35,270 nt of DNA, from assembly GCA_903823665.1 (NCBI GenBank), contig CAIJTR010000177.1, positions 1 through 35,270 of the forward strand, in the 5' to 3' direction. The notes beneath the pieces were generated by a model. It did not search any database. It saw nothing but the letters and a program-made list of their open reading frames with translations, and was not told the origin of the DNA. Positions 16,038 to 25,483 of the stretch are shown piece after piece. The stretch is from an uncultured Rhodospirillales bacterium. GTDB taxonomy: Bacteria > Pseudomonadota > Alphaproteobacteria > Acetobacterales > Acetobacteraceae. The first letter of the stretch is position 1. Each line of letters begins with the position of its first letter. A program made the translations under genes and the position numbers.

Positions 16038-16444
16038 CATCACATCCTCAATTGCACGCTGAACTACAACATTATGCTTAACTCGTAATGCACCAATACA
16101 CCACGGGCAATCAAAATTTTGTCCATAATTATATATATAAATAAATGCCATTTATTGACAAAATATGAAGGAATCAAAATTCCCATCTAACGAAAAAAAT
16201 AGCTGATCACCCAGCAGTCCGTAATTGCCGTCGCCTGCCGTCCGCAACAGCCGCCAACTCTCAGACGCACTCTGCGCATGCGCCAGCCAATTTGCACGTC
16301 GTGCTACCGAAATATTTGATTCCAGAGCACGTCTCGACAAGTTGGCATCATCTGGTCGAGACGTGCTCTAGAAATGTATCATTCTAGAGAAACTTAGCCG
16401 CGATCCCATTCAACCGAACCGGCTCAATGGGATTGGGCGTTGCT
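16038..16444. other. AT-rich spacer between pilin copies b and c
   Basis: This 407-bp gap contains the upstream region of pilin b (very AT-rich at 16110-16205), a less biased stretch at 16205-16310 without a credible frame, and palindromic repeat unit 2 from 16324. No gene is supported. Confidence 0.6.
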
Positions 16445-16449
16445 CTAGA
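16324..16449. repeat. palindromic repeat unit 2 (two stem-loops) at the 3' end of pilin c
   Basis: Stem-loop 1 has perfect 15-bp arms AGAGCACGTCTCGAC (16324-16338) / GTCGAGACGTGCTCT (16355-16369). Stem-loop 2 has outer arms TCTAGAGAAAC (16383-16393) / GTTGCTCTAGA (16439-16449) with one mismatch, and inner arms ATCCCATT (16403-16410) / AATGGGAT (16426-16433) around the same GAACCGG loop. Compared with unit 1, several arm bases change in pairs, so the structure rather than the sequence is kept. Confidence 0.8.
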
Positions 16450-16636
16450 TCTTCGCTCCAATCGACGTGAATGTGGCCGAAAGTTGCGTGCCTACCGTGG
16501 TAAGGGCTGAGATCATGACCACCGCAACCAGGGCTGCGATCAGCCCATATTCCATCGCTGTGACGGCGCGAGTATCACACCATCCGGCCCGGCAGTTCGA
16601 TCGCAACAAACGCACAGAACCAACCAATCCAATCAT
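16445..16636 (-). CDS. Flp family type IVb pilin (copy c)
   Basis: This 63-residue prepilin starts at the ATG at 16636 (MIGLVGSVRLL), with GGGAG eight bases upstream. A GTG five codons earlier is possible but would sit on that site. The core DTRAVTAMEYGLIAALVAV and the tail VGTQLSATFTSIGAKI match copy b. The leader differs and carries two cysteines (NCRAGWCD). The TAG stop again falls in a palindromic repeat of the same design as after copy b, showing that gene plus downstream element were duplicated together about 600 bp apart. It is the promoter-proximal member of the three. Confidence 0.86.
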   Translation of the reverse strand: MIGLVGSVRLLRSNCRAGWCDTRAVTAMEYGLIAALVAVVMISALTTVGTQLSATFTSIGAKI

Positions 16637-16798
16637 CTCTACGTCTCCCACTCACAAAAAATTGCCTTACAGGCCACAATATCCCTCACATGAAACACAA
16701 CACGCAATCATAATAAGGCCATATTCAACAATTATTATCGTTCGTTAGCGGTTATTGAATAATGCCTTAATTTTGAACCCATTTTAAGATTTTTTTGT
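16637..16798. promoter_or_regulatory. AT-rich region between otsA and pilin c
   Basis: This stretch of about 160 bp is strongly AT-rich and contains many TA-steps. It must hold the promoter of pilin c (minus strand) and the 3' end of otsA. I could not choose boxes with confidence, and I checked for a sigma-54 GG-N10-GC spacing without a match. Confidence 0.35.
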
Positions 16799-18238
16799 TC
16801 AGCCAGTCCCAGCCAGCGCCTGCTGGGCATCCGTCTCCACCAACTCAAGCCGCCCGCTGCCGCGCACCGCACCGCGCAGCAAAGCCGCCAGAAACAGCCT
16901 TCCCCAGGCCAGCGGCGTGCGGTTCTCAATCGCATTCCACAGCGCCTCATGACGCTCCTGGCGCTCGGCCAGCTTCATCGTCATCGCCTGCACCATCGCC
17001 TCCGCCATCGCGTCCGGATCGTTCGGGTTGACCAGCAACGCCGCATCCAGCTGCTGGGCGGCACCTGCAAAGCGGGACAAAATCAGCACGCCGGGATCAG
17101 CGGCGTCCTGTGCTGCCACATATTCCTTGGCAACAAGGTTCATCCCATCTCGCAGCGGCGTCACCAATCCCACGCGAGAGGTGCGCATAAAACCAGCCGC
17201 CGTTGCACGATCCACGCCATGCGAGATCATGCGCAAGGGCAGCCAATCCGGCTCACCGAAATCGGCATTCAAATTGCCCGACTCGCGATCCAGTGCCGAG
17301 CGCAGCGCACGATAGCAGCCAACATCCTTGCGCGAGATCGCCGCCACCTGTAGCAGGGTCAGCCGGCGTTTCCACTCCGGTGCGGTCTCCATCAAACGCC
17401 GCAGGCCGGAAATGCGCTGCAACAAGCCCTTCGTCGGGTCGAGTCGGTCGAGACCCAAAATCAGCGTCTGCCCCGGCAGGCTCTGCCGAAGCCGCACAAC
17501 CGGCAGCTTGCGCGCATTCGCCTCTGCCTGTGCCGCGAATTCATGCGCGTCGATCTCAACCGGGAACACGCCCAGCAGCACGCGCCGCGCCCCCACCTGC
17601 AGCACATTGCCGGGCTGACGCACCGCAGCGGCCAGCAGAACCGCCGTGGCTGCGAAATTCACCATGTCACCCTCGGTCTGGAACCCGATCAGATCGGCCT
17701 CCAGCATTCCCGCAACCAAGTCTGCCATGTCCGGTGCCGCTTCCATCACATCGGGAGCGGCAAAGGGAATGTGCAGGAAAAAGCCGATCGGGTTCGAAAC
17801 GCCAGCCGAACGCAGCGCCGCCGGCAGCGGCAACAGGTGATAGTCATGCACCCAGATCAGATCATCCGGGCGGATGAGCTTCTGCACATGCGCCGCCAGC
17901 CTTGCATTCACATCACGATAAATCTGCGCATCCGTGCGGTCATACTGGATCAAATCCGGCATCGAATGCAGCAGCGGCCACAGCACGCCGTTGGAAAAGC
18001 CGTTGTAATACCGTTCATGCTCTTCCGGCGTCAGATCGACGGTCGCGTAATCCACCATGCCATGACGCTGAATCTGCACATGCTGCTCGCACGCATTCGG
18101 CGAAATCTGGCCAGACCAGCCGAACCACATGCCACCGCGCTTCTCCATCAGCCCATCCAGCGCCACCGCCAAACCACCCGCACGCGGCCCGTCACTCGGC
18201 AACGGCACGCGATTGGAGATCACGACCAAGCGGTTCAT
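16799..18238 (-). CDS. otsA: trehalose-6-phosphate synthase
   Basis: From the ATG at 18238 the product is 479 residues, the family's usual size (E. coli OtsA 474). It begins MNRLVVISNRVPLP, where the family normally begins. Other landmarks are RAGGLAVAL at 19-27, VHDYHLLPLP at 130-139, GLDRLDPTKGL, and RDGMNLVAKEYVAAQ near the C-terminal UDP-sugar site. It joins UDP-glucose and glucose-6-phosphate to trehalose-6-phosphate, a GT20 reaction in osmotic or desiccation protection. No otsB phosphatase gene adjoins it. A better ribosome site sits before an in-frame GTG at 18355, which would add 39 residues (MTRLPRSFAPG...), so the true N-terminus is open. Confidence 0.92.
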   Translation of the reverse strand: MNRLVVISNRVPLPSDGPRAGGLAVALDGLMEKRGGMWFGWSGQISPNACEQHVQIQRHGMVDYATVDLTPEEHERYYNGFSNGVLWPLLHSMPDLIQYDRTDAQIYRDVNARLAAHVQKLIRPDDLIWVHDYHLLPLPAALRSAGVSNPIGFFLHIPFAAPDVMEAAPDMADLVAGMLEADLIGFQTEGDMVNFAATAVLLAAAVRQPGNVLQVGARRVLLGVFPVEIDAHEFAAQAEANARKLPVVRLRQSLPGQTLILGLDRLDPTKGLLQRISGLRRLMETAPEWKRRLTLLQVAAISRKDVGCYRALRSALDRESGNLNADFGEPDWLPLRMISHGVDRATAAGFMRTSRVGLVTPLRDGMNLVAKEYVAAQDAADPGVLILSRFAGAAQQLDAALLVNPNDPDAMAEAMVQAMTMKLAERQERHEALWNAIENRTPLAWGRLFLAALLRGAVRGSGRLELVETDAQQALAGTG

Positions 18239-18361
18239 CGTGTTGCTGCCACCCAAACCCGGATGCAACTCCGTCACCTCCGCACCGAACGGGGCGGTAC
18301 GGTTGAGGGTCTGCGCAAACGAGCCAGGGGCGAACGAACGGGGCAGACGGGTCACGGAAGT

Positions 18362-18367
18362 CTCCTT
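18362..18367 (-). promoter_or_regulatory. strong ribosome-binding site for an alternative GTG start of otsA
   Basis: AAGGAG on the minus strand lies six bases before a GTG (18353-18355) in frame with otsA. The ATG at 18238 has no comparable site. It may direct a 39-residue N-terminal extension. Confidence 0.5.
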
Positions 18368-18490
18368 GCGGCACAGGGGAGAGACCAACTTCGCCGGACC
18401 AAGCGCCCGACGCTCTATCACTCACCTTGGACAACATCACTGTCACACTGACCCGTGGCGACATTGCGGCGGAAATCATGGCGATGCGTT

Positions 18491-18518
18491 TTGTCTGCGC
18501 TTTGCATCAAAGTATTTT
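18491..18518 (+). promoter_or_regulatory. possible promoter of the M20 amidohydrolase gene
   Basis: TTGTCT (18491-18496), a 16-base spacer and TATTTT (18513-18518) form a plausible sigma-70-type pair 52 bases before the start at 18570. The stretch is the most AT-rich part of this gap. Confidence 0.35.
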
Positions 18519-18569
18519 GGCCCAATTCTGGGGCTGGCGCTTTGTGTCAGCGAATGAAAGACTGAAACC

Positions 18570-19712
18570 ATGGACAATACCCTCGCCGAAACCCTCACCG
18601 GCTGGCGCCGGCACCTGCACGAAAACCCCGAATTGTCGCTGCATGAGGCGAACACGTCGGCCTTTGTTCAGGAAAAACTCACCGAACTCGGCGTGCCGTT
18701 TGTGGCCAATATCGGCGGCCACGGCATTGTGGCAACGCTGAGCCGGGGCCAATCGAATCGCAGCGTCGGCCTGCGCGCGGACATGGATGCGCTGCCGATC
18801 ACCGAGACAACCGGCCTGCCCTATGCCTCGAAAACCCCTGGCGTGATGCACGCCTGCGGCCATGACGGCCACACCGTCTCCCTGCTCGGCGCCGCCGCCA
18901 TGCTGCGTGATGACCCAAGCTGGACCGGCACCGTCCATTTCGTCTTCCAGCCCGCCGAAGAGGGCGCGGGGGGCGCACGATCCATGCTGGCCGATGGCCT
19001 GCTGCGGCGTTTCCCGATGGAGCGCATTTTCGGCTACCACAATTGGCCCGGGCTTGAGGCAGGCACCGTCGCCGTCCACCCCGGCCCGGTCATGGCCGCC
19101 GGTTGCCGGTTGGAGTTTGTGATCACCGGCACCTCCGGCCACGCAGCCCTGCCGCATTTGACGCGAGACCCGATTGTGGCCGCTGGACACCTCATCGTCG
19201 CACTGCAAACCATCGTCGCGCGCAATGTCGATCCCATCGAATCGGCCGTGATCAGCCTCGGCATCATCGAAGGCGGCGGTGCCTCCAACCAAATCCCCGG
19301 TCAGGTCCGCATCAAAGGCACCGCCCGCAACTACAATCGCGCAACCCAGGCGGTGATCGATGACGGCATCCGCCGCGTCGCCCGCGGTGTGGCGGAGATG
19401 ATGGGCGTTGAGATCGATGTCGTGCTGCAATACGGCGTCGGCCCCACCATCAATCACGCCGCCGAGGCCGAACTCGCTGCCACCGCCGCCGAAATGGCGG
19501 GCCTGAAAGTGCGGCGAGATCTGCCCCCCGCCATGACCGGCGAAGATTTCGGCTGGATGCTCGAAGCCTGCCCCGGTGCCTATGTGTGGATCGGCAACGG
19601 CCCGGGCGGCAACGGCCGCGATCTGCACAACGACGCCTATGACTACAACGATGCCATTCTCCCCGCTGCCTCCGGCTTCCTTGCCAGCGTGGCCAAAAAG
19701 GCGCTCGGCTAA
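18570..19712 (+). CDS. M20 family amidohydrolase (hippurate hydrolase / N-acyl amino acid hydrolase type)
   Basis: This 380-residue protein belongs to the M20D peptidase/amidohydrolase group. Metal-site motifs are RADMDALP at 69-76, MHACGHDGH at 93-101 (Cys96, His98, His101) and QPAEEG at 127-132 (Glu130, Glu131). A lid domain follows (GTSGHAALPH), then a C-terminal AMTGEDFGWML that supplies a further ligand region. Relatives hydrolyse N-acetyl or N-benzoyl amino acids in the cytoplasm. The exact substrate cannot be read here. Its 3' end overlaps the converging gene by three bases. The family is certain. Confidence 0.92.
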   Translation: MDNTLAETLTGWRRHLHENPELSLHEANTSAFVQEKLTELGVPFVANIGGHGIVATLSRGQSNRSVGLRADMDALPITETTGLPYASKTPGVMHACGHDGHTVSLLGAAAMLRDDPSWTGTVHFVFQPAEEGAGGARSMLADGLLRRFPMERIFGYHNWPGLEAGTVAVHPGPVMAAGCRLEFVITGTSGHAALPHLTRDPIVAAGHLIVALQTIVARNVDPIESAVISLGIIEGGGASNQIPGQVRIKGTARNYNRATQAVIDDGIRRVARGVAEMMGVEIDVVLQYGVGPTINHAAEAELAATAAEMAGLKVRRDLPPAMTGEDFGWMLEACPGAYVWIGNGPGGNGRDLHNDAYDYNDAILPAASGFLASVAKKALG

Positions 19713-20299
19713 AACGGGAATGAGCGGCCCAGCAGGGTGAGCGCTGCGGGCGGCACATGTGTCTGCGCATCCGCCATCAGCGACTCACATTGCTGCCGCT
19801 CCTCTGACAAAGCGTGCTGCCACGTGCCCGCAAGCGGCGGACGCTGTGGTGCATTGACCAGCGAGCGTTCCGAAACACGTAGGTAATCCGTCCAGCTCTC
19901 CTGACGCACCAGCCCGGCATTGCTCGTGGCGTGGCGTTGCAGACTGATATGCTCCCGGTCCGGCATCATCGCCACTTGCGTCACAATCCCGCCCACCCCG
20001 GCACGTCGGCAGGTCAGGCGTTCAAGCGCCAGCAAATGCCCATCAGCATTGACCAATGCGAGCACATCCTGCGTGGCATCAGGCGGGTCCACCGCAAAAG
20101 AAAGGGCTGCAATCGCCATCGCCCGCAGATGAAGAACAGAGATCATATGCACCCGGCTGCTTGTGCAGGTGAACACTCCGCCACCCGGCAGCCAAAGTGA
20201 GGCACCATTGCCCGCAACCGTGACCTGCGGGGTCGCACGCCACGGGCCGAACAGCGGCAAAGCCGCAGGAAGCGTGAAAAATCGTCGTCGATCAAGCAT
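19709..20299 (-). CDS. secreted hypothetical protein with twin-arginine-like signal
   Basis: The chosen start, the ATG at 20299 (MLDRRRFFTLPAALPLFG), gives 196 residues with an Arg-Arg-Arg-Phe-Phe signal that resembles a Tat or Sec leader. The frame is open upstream, but that part is shadow of crcB. The mature part contains short strands such as GNGASLWLPGGGVFTC, AALSFAVDPPDATQDVLALVNADGHLLALERLTCRR, and a C-terminal helical segment with LSEERQQCESLMADAQTHVPPAAL. I do not recognise a family. Two Cys (TC and TCRR) could pair in the periplasm. It lies downstream of crcB on the same strand with a 23-bp gap and may share its transcript. Confidence 0.72.
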   Translation of the reverse strand: MLDRRRFFTLPAALPLFGPWRATPQVTVAGNGASLWLPGGGVFTCTSSRVHMISVLHLRAMAIAALSFAVDPPDATQDVLALVNADGHLLALERLTCRRAGVGGIVTQVAMMPDREHISLQRHATSNAGLVRQESWTDYLRVSERSLVNAPQRPPLAGTWQHALSEERQQCESLMADAQTHVPPAALTLLGRSFPF

Positions 20300-20322
20300 G
20301 GCCGAAGCGTAGCCCGACGAGG

Positions 20323-20703
20323 TTAACCGCGCGTGAAGATCGCAGCCCCCGCCATCGTGGCCAACACACACAGCAGCACCGACGCCGCCACATTCGCAAA
20401 CGCCGCCACCGGCTCCCCCGCCCTCAGCAAATTCATCGTCTGCAGGCTGAACGACGAAAACGTTGTGAACCCGCCACACACCCCCACAATCACCAGCAAC
20501 CGCAACGACATATTGCCCTCAAGGCCGCCGCCCGGCCCCGTCAATGCCGCGAAAGCGCCGATCACGAAGCTGCCGAGCACGTTGATCGCAACCGTGCCCC
20601 ACGGAAACGCCTCGCCCAGCCACTGCGCCACTGCAATCGACATCCAATACCGGCACACGCTGCCGAACGCCCCACCCAACGCCACCAACAACACAGCCTG
20701 CAT
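20323..20703 (-). CDS. crcB: fluoride ion channel CrcB/Fluc
   Basis: The product is 126 residues from the ATG at 20703, which has GAGGG six bases upstream. A TTG two codons earlier is less likely. There are four membrane helices, with the family motifs GGAFGSVCRYW near the start, GTVAINVLGSFVIG, and VGVCGGFTTFSSFSLQ in helix 3, which carries the Na+-binding and Phe-box residues. CrcB works as an antiparallel dimer that lets fluoride leave the cell. I looked for a fluoride (crcB-motif) riboswitch in the 100 bases upstream and could not support one. Confidence 0.92.
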   Translation of the reverse strand: MQAVLLVALGGAFGSVCRYWMSIAVAQWLGEAFPWGTVAINVLGSFVIGAFAALTGPGGGLEGNMSLRLLVIVGVCGGFTTFSSFSLQTMNLLRAGEPVAAFANVAASVLLCVLATMAGAAIFTRG

Positions 20704-20709
20704 CTGCAA

Positions 20710-20714
20710 CCCTC
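20710..20714 (-). promoter_or_regulatory. ribosome-binding site that decides the crcB start
   Basis: GAGGG on the minus strand lies six bases before the ATG at 20703. It favours that start over the TTG at 20709, which would abut it. Confidence 0.5.
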
Positions 20715-20811
20715 CCCCTCCGGGATAGCGCGCCCACGATGCCAGGTCACGCTTCCCTCATCTGACACGCCTGTGATAGCCTTCTGACATGTCACATGGA
20801 TCCAGCCTCGC

Positions 20812-21495
20812 ATGTCGGTGATATCGCGCATCGAACCATCGCAAAATCTCACTGAACAGGCCGTCCAGGCGCTGCGCCGGGAAATCGTGGCCTGCCGCCT
20901 CAACCCTGGTGAAGCCGTCAGCGAAGCCCTCATCAGTGAGCGTCTCTCGTTCGGCCGCGCCGCCATCCGCGCAGCCCTTGCCCGCCTCGGCGAGGAAGGT
21001 CTCGTCACCGCCGTCCCCCGCCGCGGCTGGGTCGTCAGCGTCGTCACCATCCGTGACATCCACGAAGTCTTCGACCTGCGCCTAATGCTGGAGCCCGAAG
21101 CCGCCCGCCGCGCCGCCGGTCACGCTGACCTCGAACGCCTCACCCCGCTCAACGACATCTGCGCCCGCGGCCACCGCCCGGATGACGCCGATAGCGCGTT
21201 GGATTTCCTCGATGCCAACCGGCAATTCCACGTCACCGTCGCCGAACTCGCCGGCAATCAGCGCCTCGCCCGCCAGATCGGCCGCCTGCTCGACGAATCG
21301 ACGCGCATGCTCGTCCTCGGCCTCGCCACCCGCGACCGTAGCCTGGAGATGGCGCACGAACACGGCGCCCTCATCCGCGCGCTACTCGCCCACGCGCCCG
21401 ACGAAGCCGCCCGCATCATGCACGAACAAATCAGCGCCAGCCGGGACATGGTGCTCAGCGCCCTCACCGGCCCCCGTTCAACCTTGGTTGTCTAG
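20812..21495 (+). CDS. GntR family transcriptional regulator, FadR/FCD subfamily
   Basis: This 227-residue regulator has an N-terminal winged helix (about 12-75: LTEQAVQALRREIVACRLNPGEAVSEALISERL, then AIRAALARLGEEGLV and PRRGWVVS). A helical FCD effector domain follows (about 82-215: VFDLRLMLEPEAARRAA, FHVTVAELAGNQRLARQI, MAHEHGALIRALL). The His and Asp residues in FCD domains often bind a metal plus a small carboxylate. The gene sits nine bases before the thiol dioxygenase gene on the same strand, and that gene's ribosome site abuts the GntR stop. It therefore probably regulates that gene in response to its substrate or a related acid. The family is sure; the ligand is unknown. Confidence 0.9.
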   Translation: MSVISRIEPSQNLTEQAVQALRREIVACRLNPGEAVSEALISERLSFGRAAIRAALARLGEEGLVTAVPRRGWVVSVVTIRDIHEVFDLRLMLEPEAARRAAGHADLERLTPLNDICARGHRPDDADSALDFLDANRQFHVTVAELAGNQRLARQIGRLLDESTRMLVLGLATRDRSLEMAHEHGALIRALLAHAPDEAARIMHEQISASRDMVLSALTGPRSTLVV

Positions 21496-21504
21496 GACAC
21501 CGCC

Positions 21505-22029
21505 ATGAACGCCATCAGCAAGCCCATCCTGGCCGCACCGCTGGAAGCGATGCTGGCCGCTATCGCCCTTGCCGCCCGCGCTGATTTCAGTGAGCGCCAC
21601 CTCGCCGTGGCCGCCGCCATCGCGCCCTATCTCGGCACCGAGAACCTCCTGGCAGGGCGGGATTGTCCCTGTAATCCGCATCGCTACAGCCGCCATCTGC
21701 TGCACAACAACGAAGAAGCCGGATACGCCGTCGTCGCCATTGTCTGGACGCCCGGGCAAATGTCCCCGGTCCACGGCCACCGCACATGGTGCGCCCTTGG
21801 CGTGCATCGCGGCTGGCTGGCCGAGACCTATTTCACCCGCACCGGCACCGAAATCCTGCCCACCCGTTGCACTCAACGGACCCCGGGCATGACCAGCCAC
21901 GCCACCGCAGATCGGGACGCCATCCATCGCCTCGCCAATCTTGGTACGCAGGAAGCCGTCTCAATCCACGTCTACGGCGTGGCATTCGATGATTTCGGTG
22001 ACGGCGTGAACGAGGTTTACGCAATGTGA
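21505..22029 (+). CDS. cysteine dioxygenase-type thiol dioxygenase (3-mercaptopropionate dioxygenase-like)
   Basis: This 174-residue cupin is of the CDO_I family. Iron ligands are visible as His90 and His92 (VHGH) and probably His141. YSRHLLH at 61-67 is the carboxylate-binding region. SIHVYG at 152-157 supplies the Ser153-His155-Tyr157 outer-sphere set known from thiol dioxygenases. Cys96, in WCALG, stands about where bacterial 3-mercaptopropionate dioxygenases usually have Gly. The enzyme adds O2 to a thiol to give a sulfinate, from cysteine or 3-mercaptopropionate. The AGGA ribosome site overlaps the end of the GntR gene, so both are one transcript. Which thiol is used cannot be decided by eye. 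Confidence 0.85.
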   Translation: MNAISKPILAAPLEAMLAAIALAARADFSERHLAVAAAIAPYLGTENLLAGRDCPCNPHRYSRHLLHNNEEAGYAVVAIVWTPGQMSPVHGHRTWCALGVHRGWLAETYFTRTGTEILPTRCTQRTPGMTSHATADRDAIHRLANLGTQEAVSIHVYGVAFDDFGDGVNEVYAM

Positions 22030-22033
22030 ATTA

Positions 22034-22108
22034 TAGGGTGCAGTCCGCTTTTGGACTGCACCAACGTCGCCACAAAAATGGTGCAGTGCCGACGCGCACT
22101 GCACCCTA
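22034..22108. repeat. nested palindromes between convergent genes (REP-like or bidirectional terminator)
   Basis: Two perfect 10-bp hairpins with six-base loops stand side by side: GGTGCAGTCC/GGACTGCACC (22037-22062) and GGTGCAGTGC/GCACTGCACC (22080-22105). Their outer arms also pair with each other, TAGGGTGCAGT (22034-22044) with ACTGCACCCTA (22098-22108). They lie between the stop codons of the thiol dioxygenase and the FKBP gene. That fits transcription termination from both sides or a REP/BIME-type element present elsewhere in the genome. Confidence 0.8.
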
Positions 22109-22119
22109 CAAAATGCAGC

Positions 22120-22533
22120 TTACTTTACGCCGAGCAATTCAACGTCGAACATTAGCGTGGCGTTCGGCGGAATGACCGCACCGGCCCCGCGCGCGCCATA
22201 ACCAAGCTCGGGCGGAATAACGAGCGTGCGGCTTCCACCAACCTTCATGCCGGCCACGCCCTGGTCCCAGCCCGCAATCACGCGACCCGCGCCCAGCGGA
22301 AACACGAACGGGTCGCCCCGGTCGCGTGAGCTGTCAAACTTGCGGCCCTTGTTCTCCGGTGCCGCTTCGTCGAACAGCCAGCCGGTGTAGTGAACAGTCA
22401 CCTGCTGGCCAGCCTTGGCTTCATCACCGGAGCCGATTTTGTGGTCGATCATTTGCAATCCTTTGGTTTGGGCGAACGAAACCGCCGACACACCAATCAT
22501 GGCGGCAGCGAGCAAAAGCATACGACGGGTCAT
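22120..22533 (-). CDS. FKBP-type peptidyl-prolyl cis-trans isomerase, exported
   Basis: From the ATG at 22533 the product has 137 residues. A start ten codons upstream would lie within kdsA and spoil the signal. A Sec signal peptide (MTRRMLLLAAAMIGVSAVSFA, 1-21) precedes one FKBP domain (about 30-136): VTVHYTGWL at 45-53, KFDSSRDRG at 65-73, VIAGWDQGVAGMKVGG at 85-100, and GYGARGAGAVIPPNATLMFDVEL near the end. The Tyr, Asp, Phe and Trp residues of the proline pocket are present. It should speed proline isomerisation in proteins folding in the periplasm. It is the last gene of the tpiA-to-FKBP series, and its start is two bases from the kdsA end. Confidence 0.9.
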   Translation of the reverse strand: MTRRMLLLAAAMIGVSAVSFAQTKGLQMIDHKIGSGDEAKAGQQVTVHYTGWLFDEAAPENKGRKFDSSRDRGDPFVFPLGAGRVIAGWDQGVAGMKVGGSRTLVIPPELGYGARGAGAVIPPNATLMFDVELLGVK

Positions 22534-22534
22534 G

Positions 22535-25070
<2,536 letters not shown>

Positions 25071-25086
25071 TCAGACGATGCAGAGG

Positions 25087-25437
25087 CTAGTTGGTCGGAA
25101 CGGCGGGGCCTTTTGGCGCGGCAGGCAAAGCAGGAGCAGCCGGAGCGGCGGGTGCTGCCGGAGCAGACGCAGCCGGCGGCGGCTCATCGAAAAGCGAATG
25201 GCCTGTAACCGTGCCACGGTTCAGCAGCGCCAGCGCCAGCGAAAGGCCGAAGAACAGCGCGCCCAGAATGGCGGTGGTGCGGGTGAGCAGGTTCGCAGTG
25301 CCGCGCCCGCCCATGAACGCACCCATGCCCTGCGAGCTGCCAATGCCAAGCCCGCCGCCCTCACTGCGCTGGATCAGCACAAGGCCAATCAGCGCCAAGG
25401 TCACAAACAGATGGATGACAAGCAGAACGAAGGTCAT
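25087..25437 (-). CDS. secG: preprotein translocase subunit SecG
   Basis: From the ATG at 25437 (MTFVLLVIHLFVTLALIGLVLIQRSEGGGLG) this is a 116-residue protein with two membrane helices. Helix 1 is at about 4-22 and helix 2 at about 50-70, with the conserved loop QRSEGGGLGIGSSQGMGAFMGGRG between them. The tail is rich in Ala and Pro (repeated APAAP), as in many alphaproteobacterial SecG. SecG assists SecYE in moving proteins through the inner membrane. It is followed by pyrG with a 79-bp gap. The longer upstream frame belongs to tpiA on another frame. Confidence 0.92.
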   Translation of the reverse strand: MTFVLLVIHLFVTLALIGLVLIQRSEGGGLGIGSSQGMGAFMGGRGTANLLTRTTAILGALFFGLSLALALLNRGTVTGHSLFDEPPPAASAPAAPAAPAAPALPAAPKGPAVPTN

Positions 25438-25483
25438 GGATTGCCTTAGATAACGATCACTACAAATGCAGCGTTGGCGGCTT

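Noticed and set aside
16038-16151. Longer start for pilin b
   Set aside because: The extra residues come from AT-rich spacer. The ATG at 16037 has a ribosome site and matches the leader of copy a.
16637-16798. Sigma-54 promoter for pilin c
   Set aside because: The closest GG and GC pair is spaced eight bases apart, not ten, so the -24/-12 rule is not met.
20704-20811. Fluoride riboswitch before crcB
   Set aside because: I looked for the conserved GGNGAUGG and GAUGNCNCCU-type segments on the minus strand and did not find a convincing pair.
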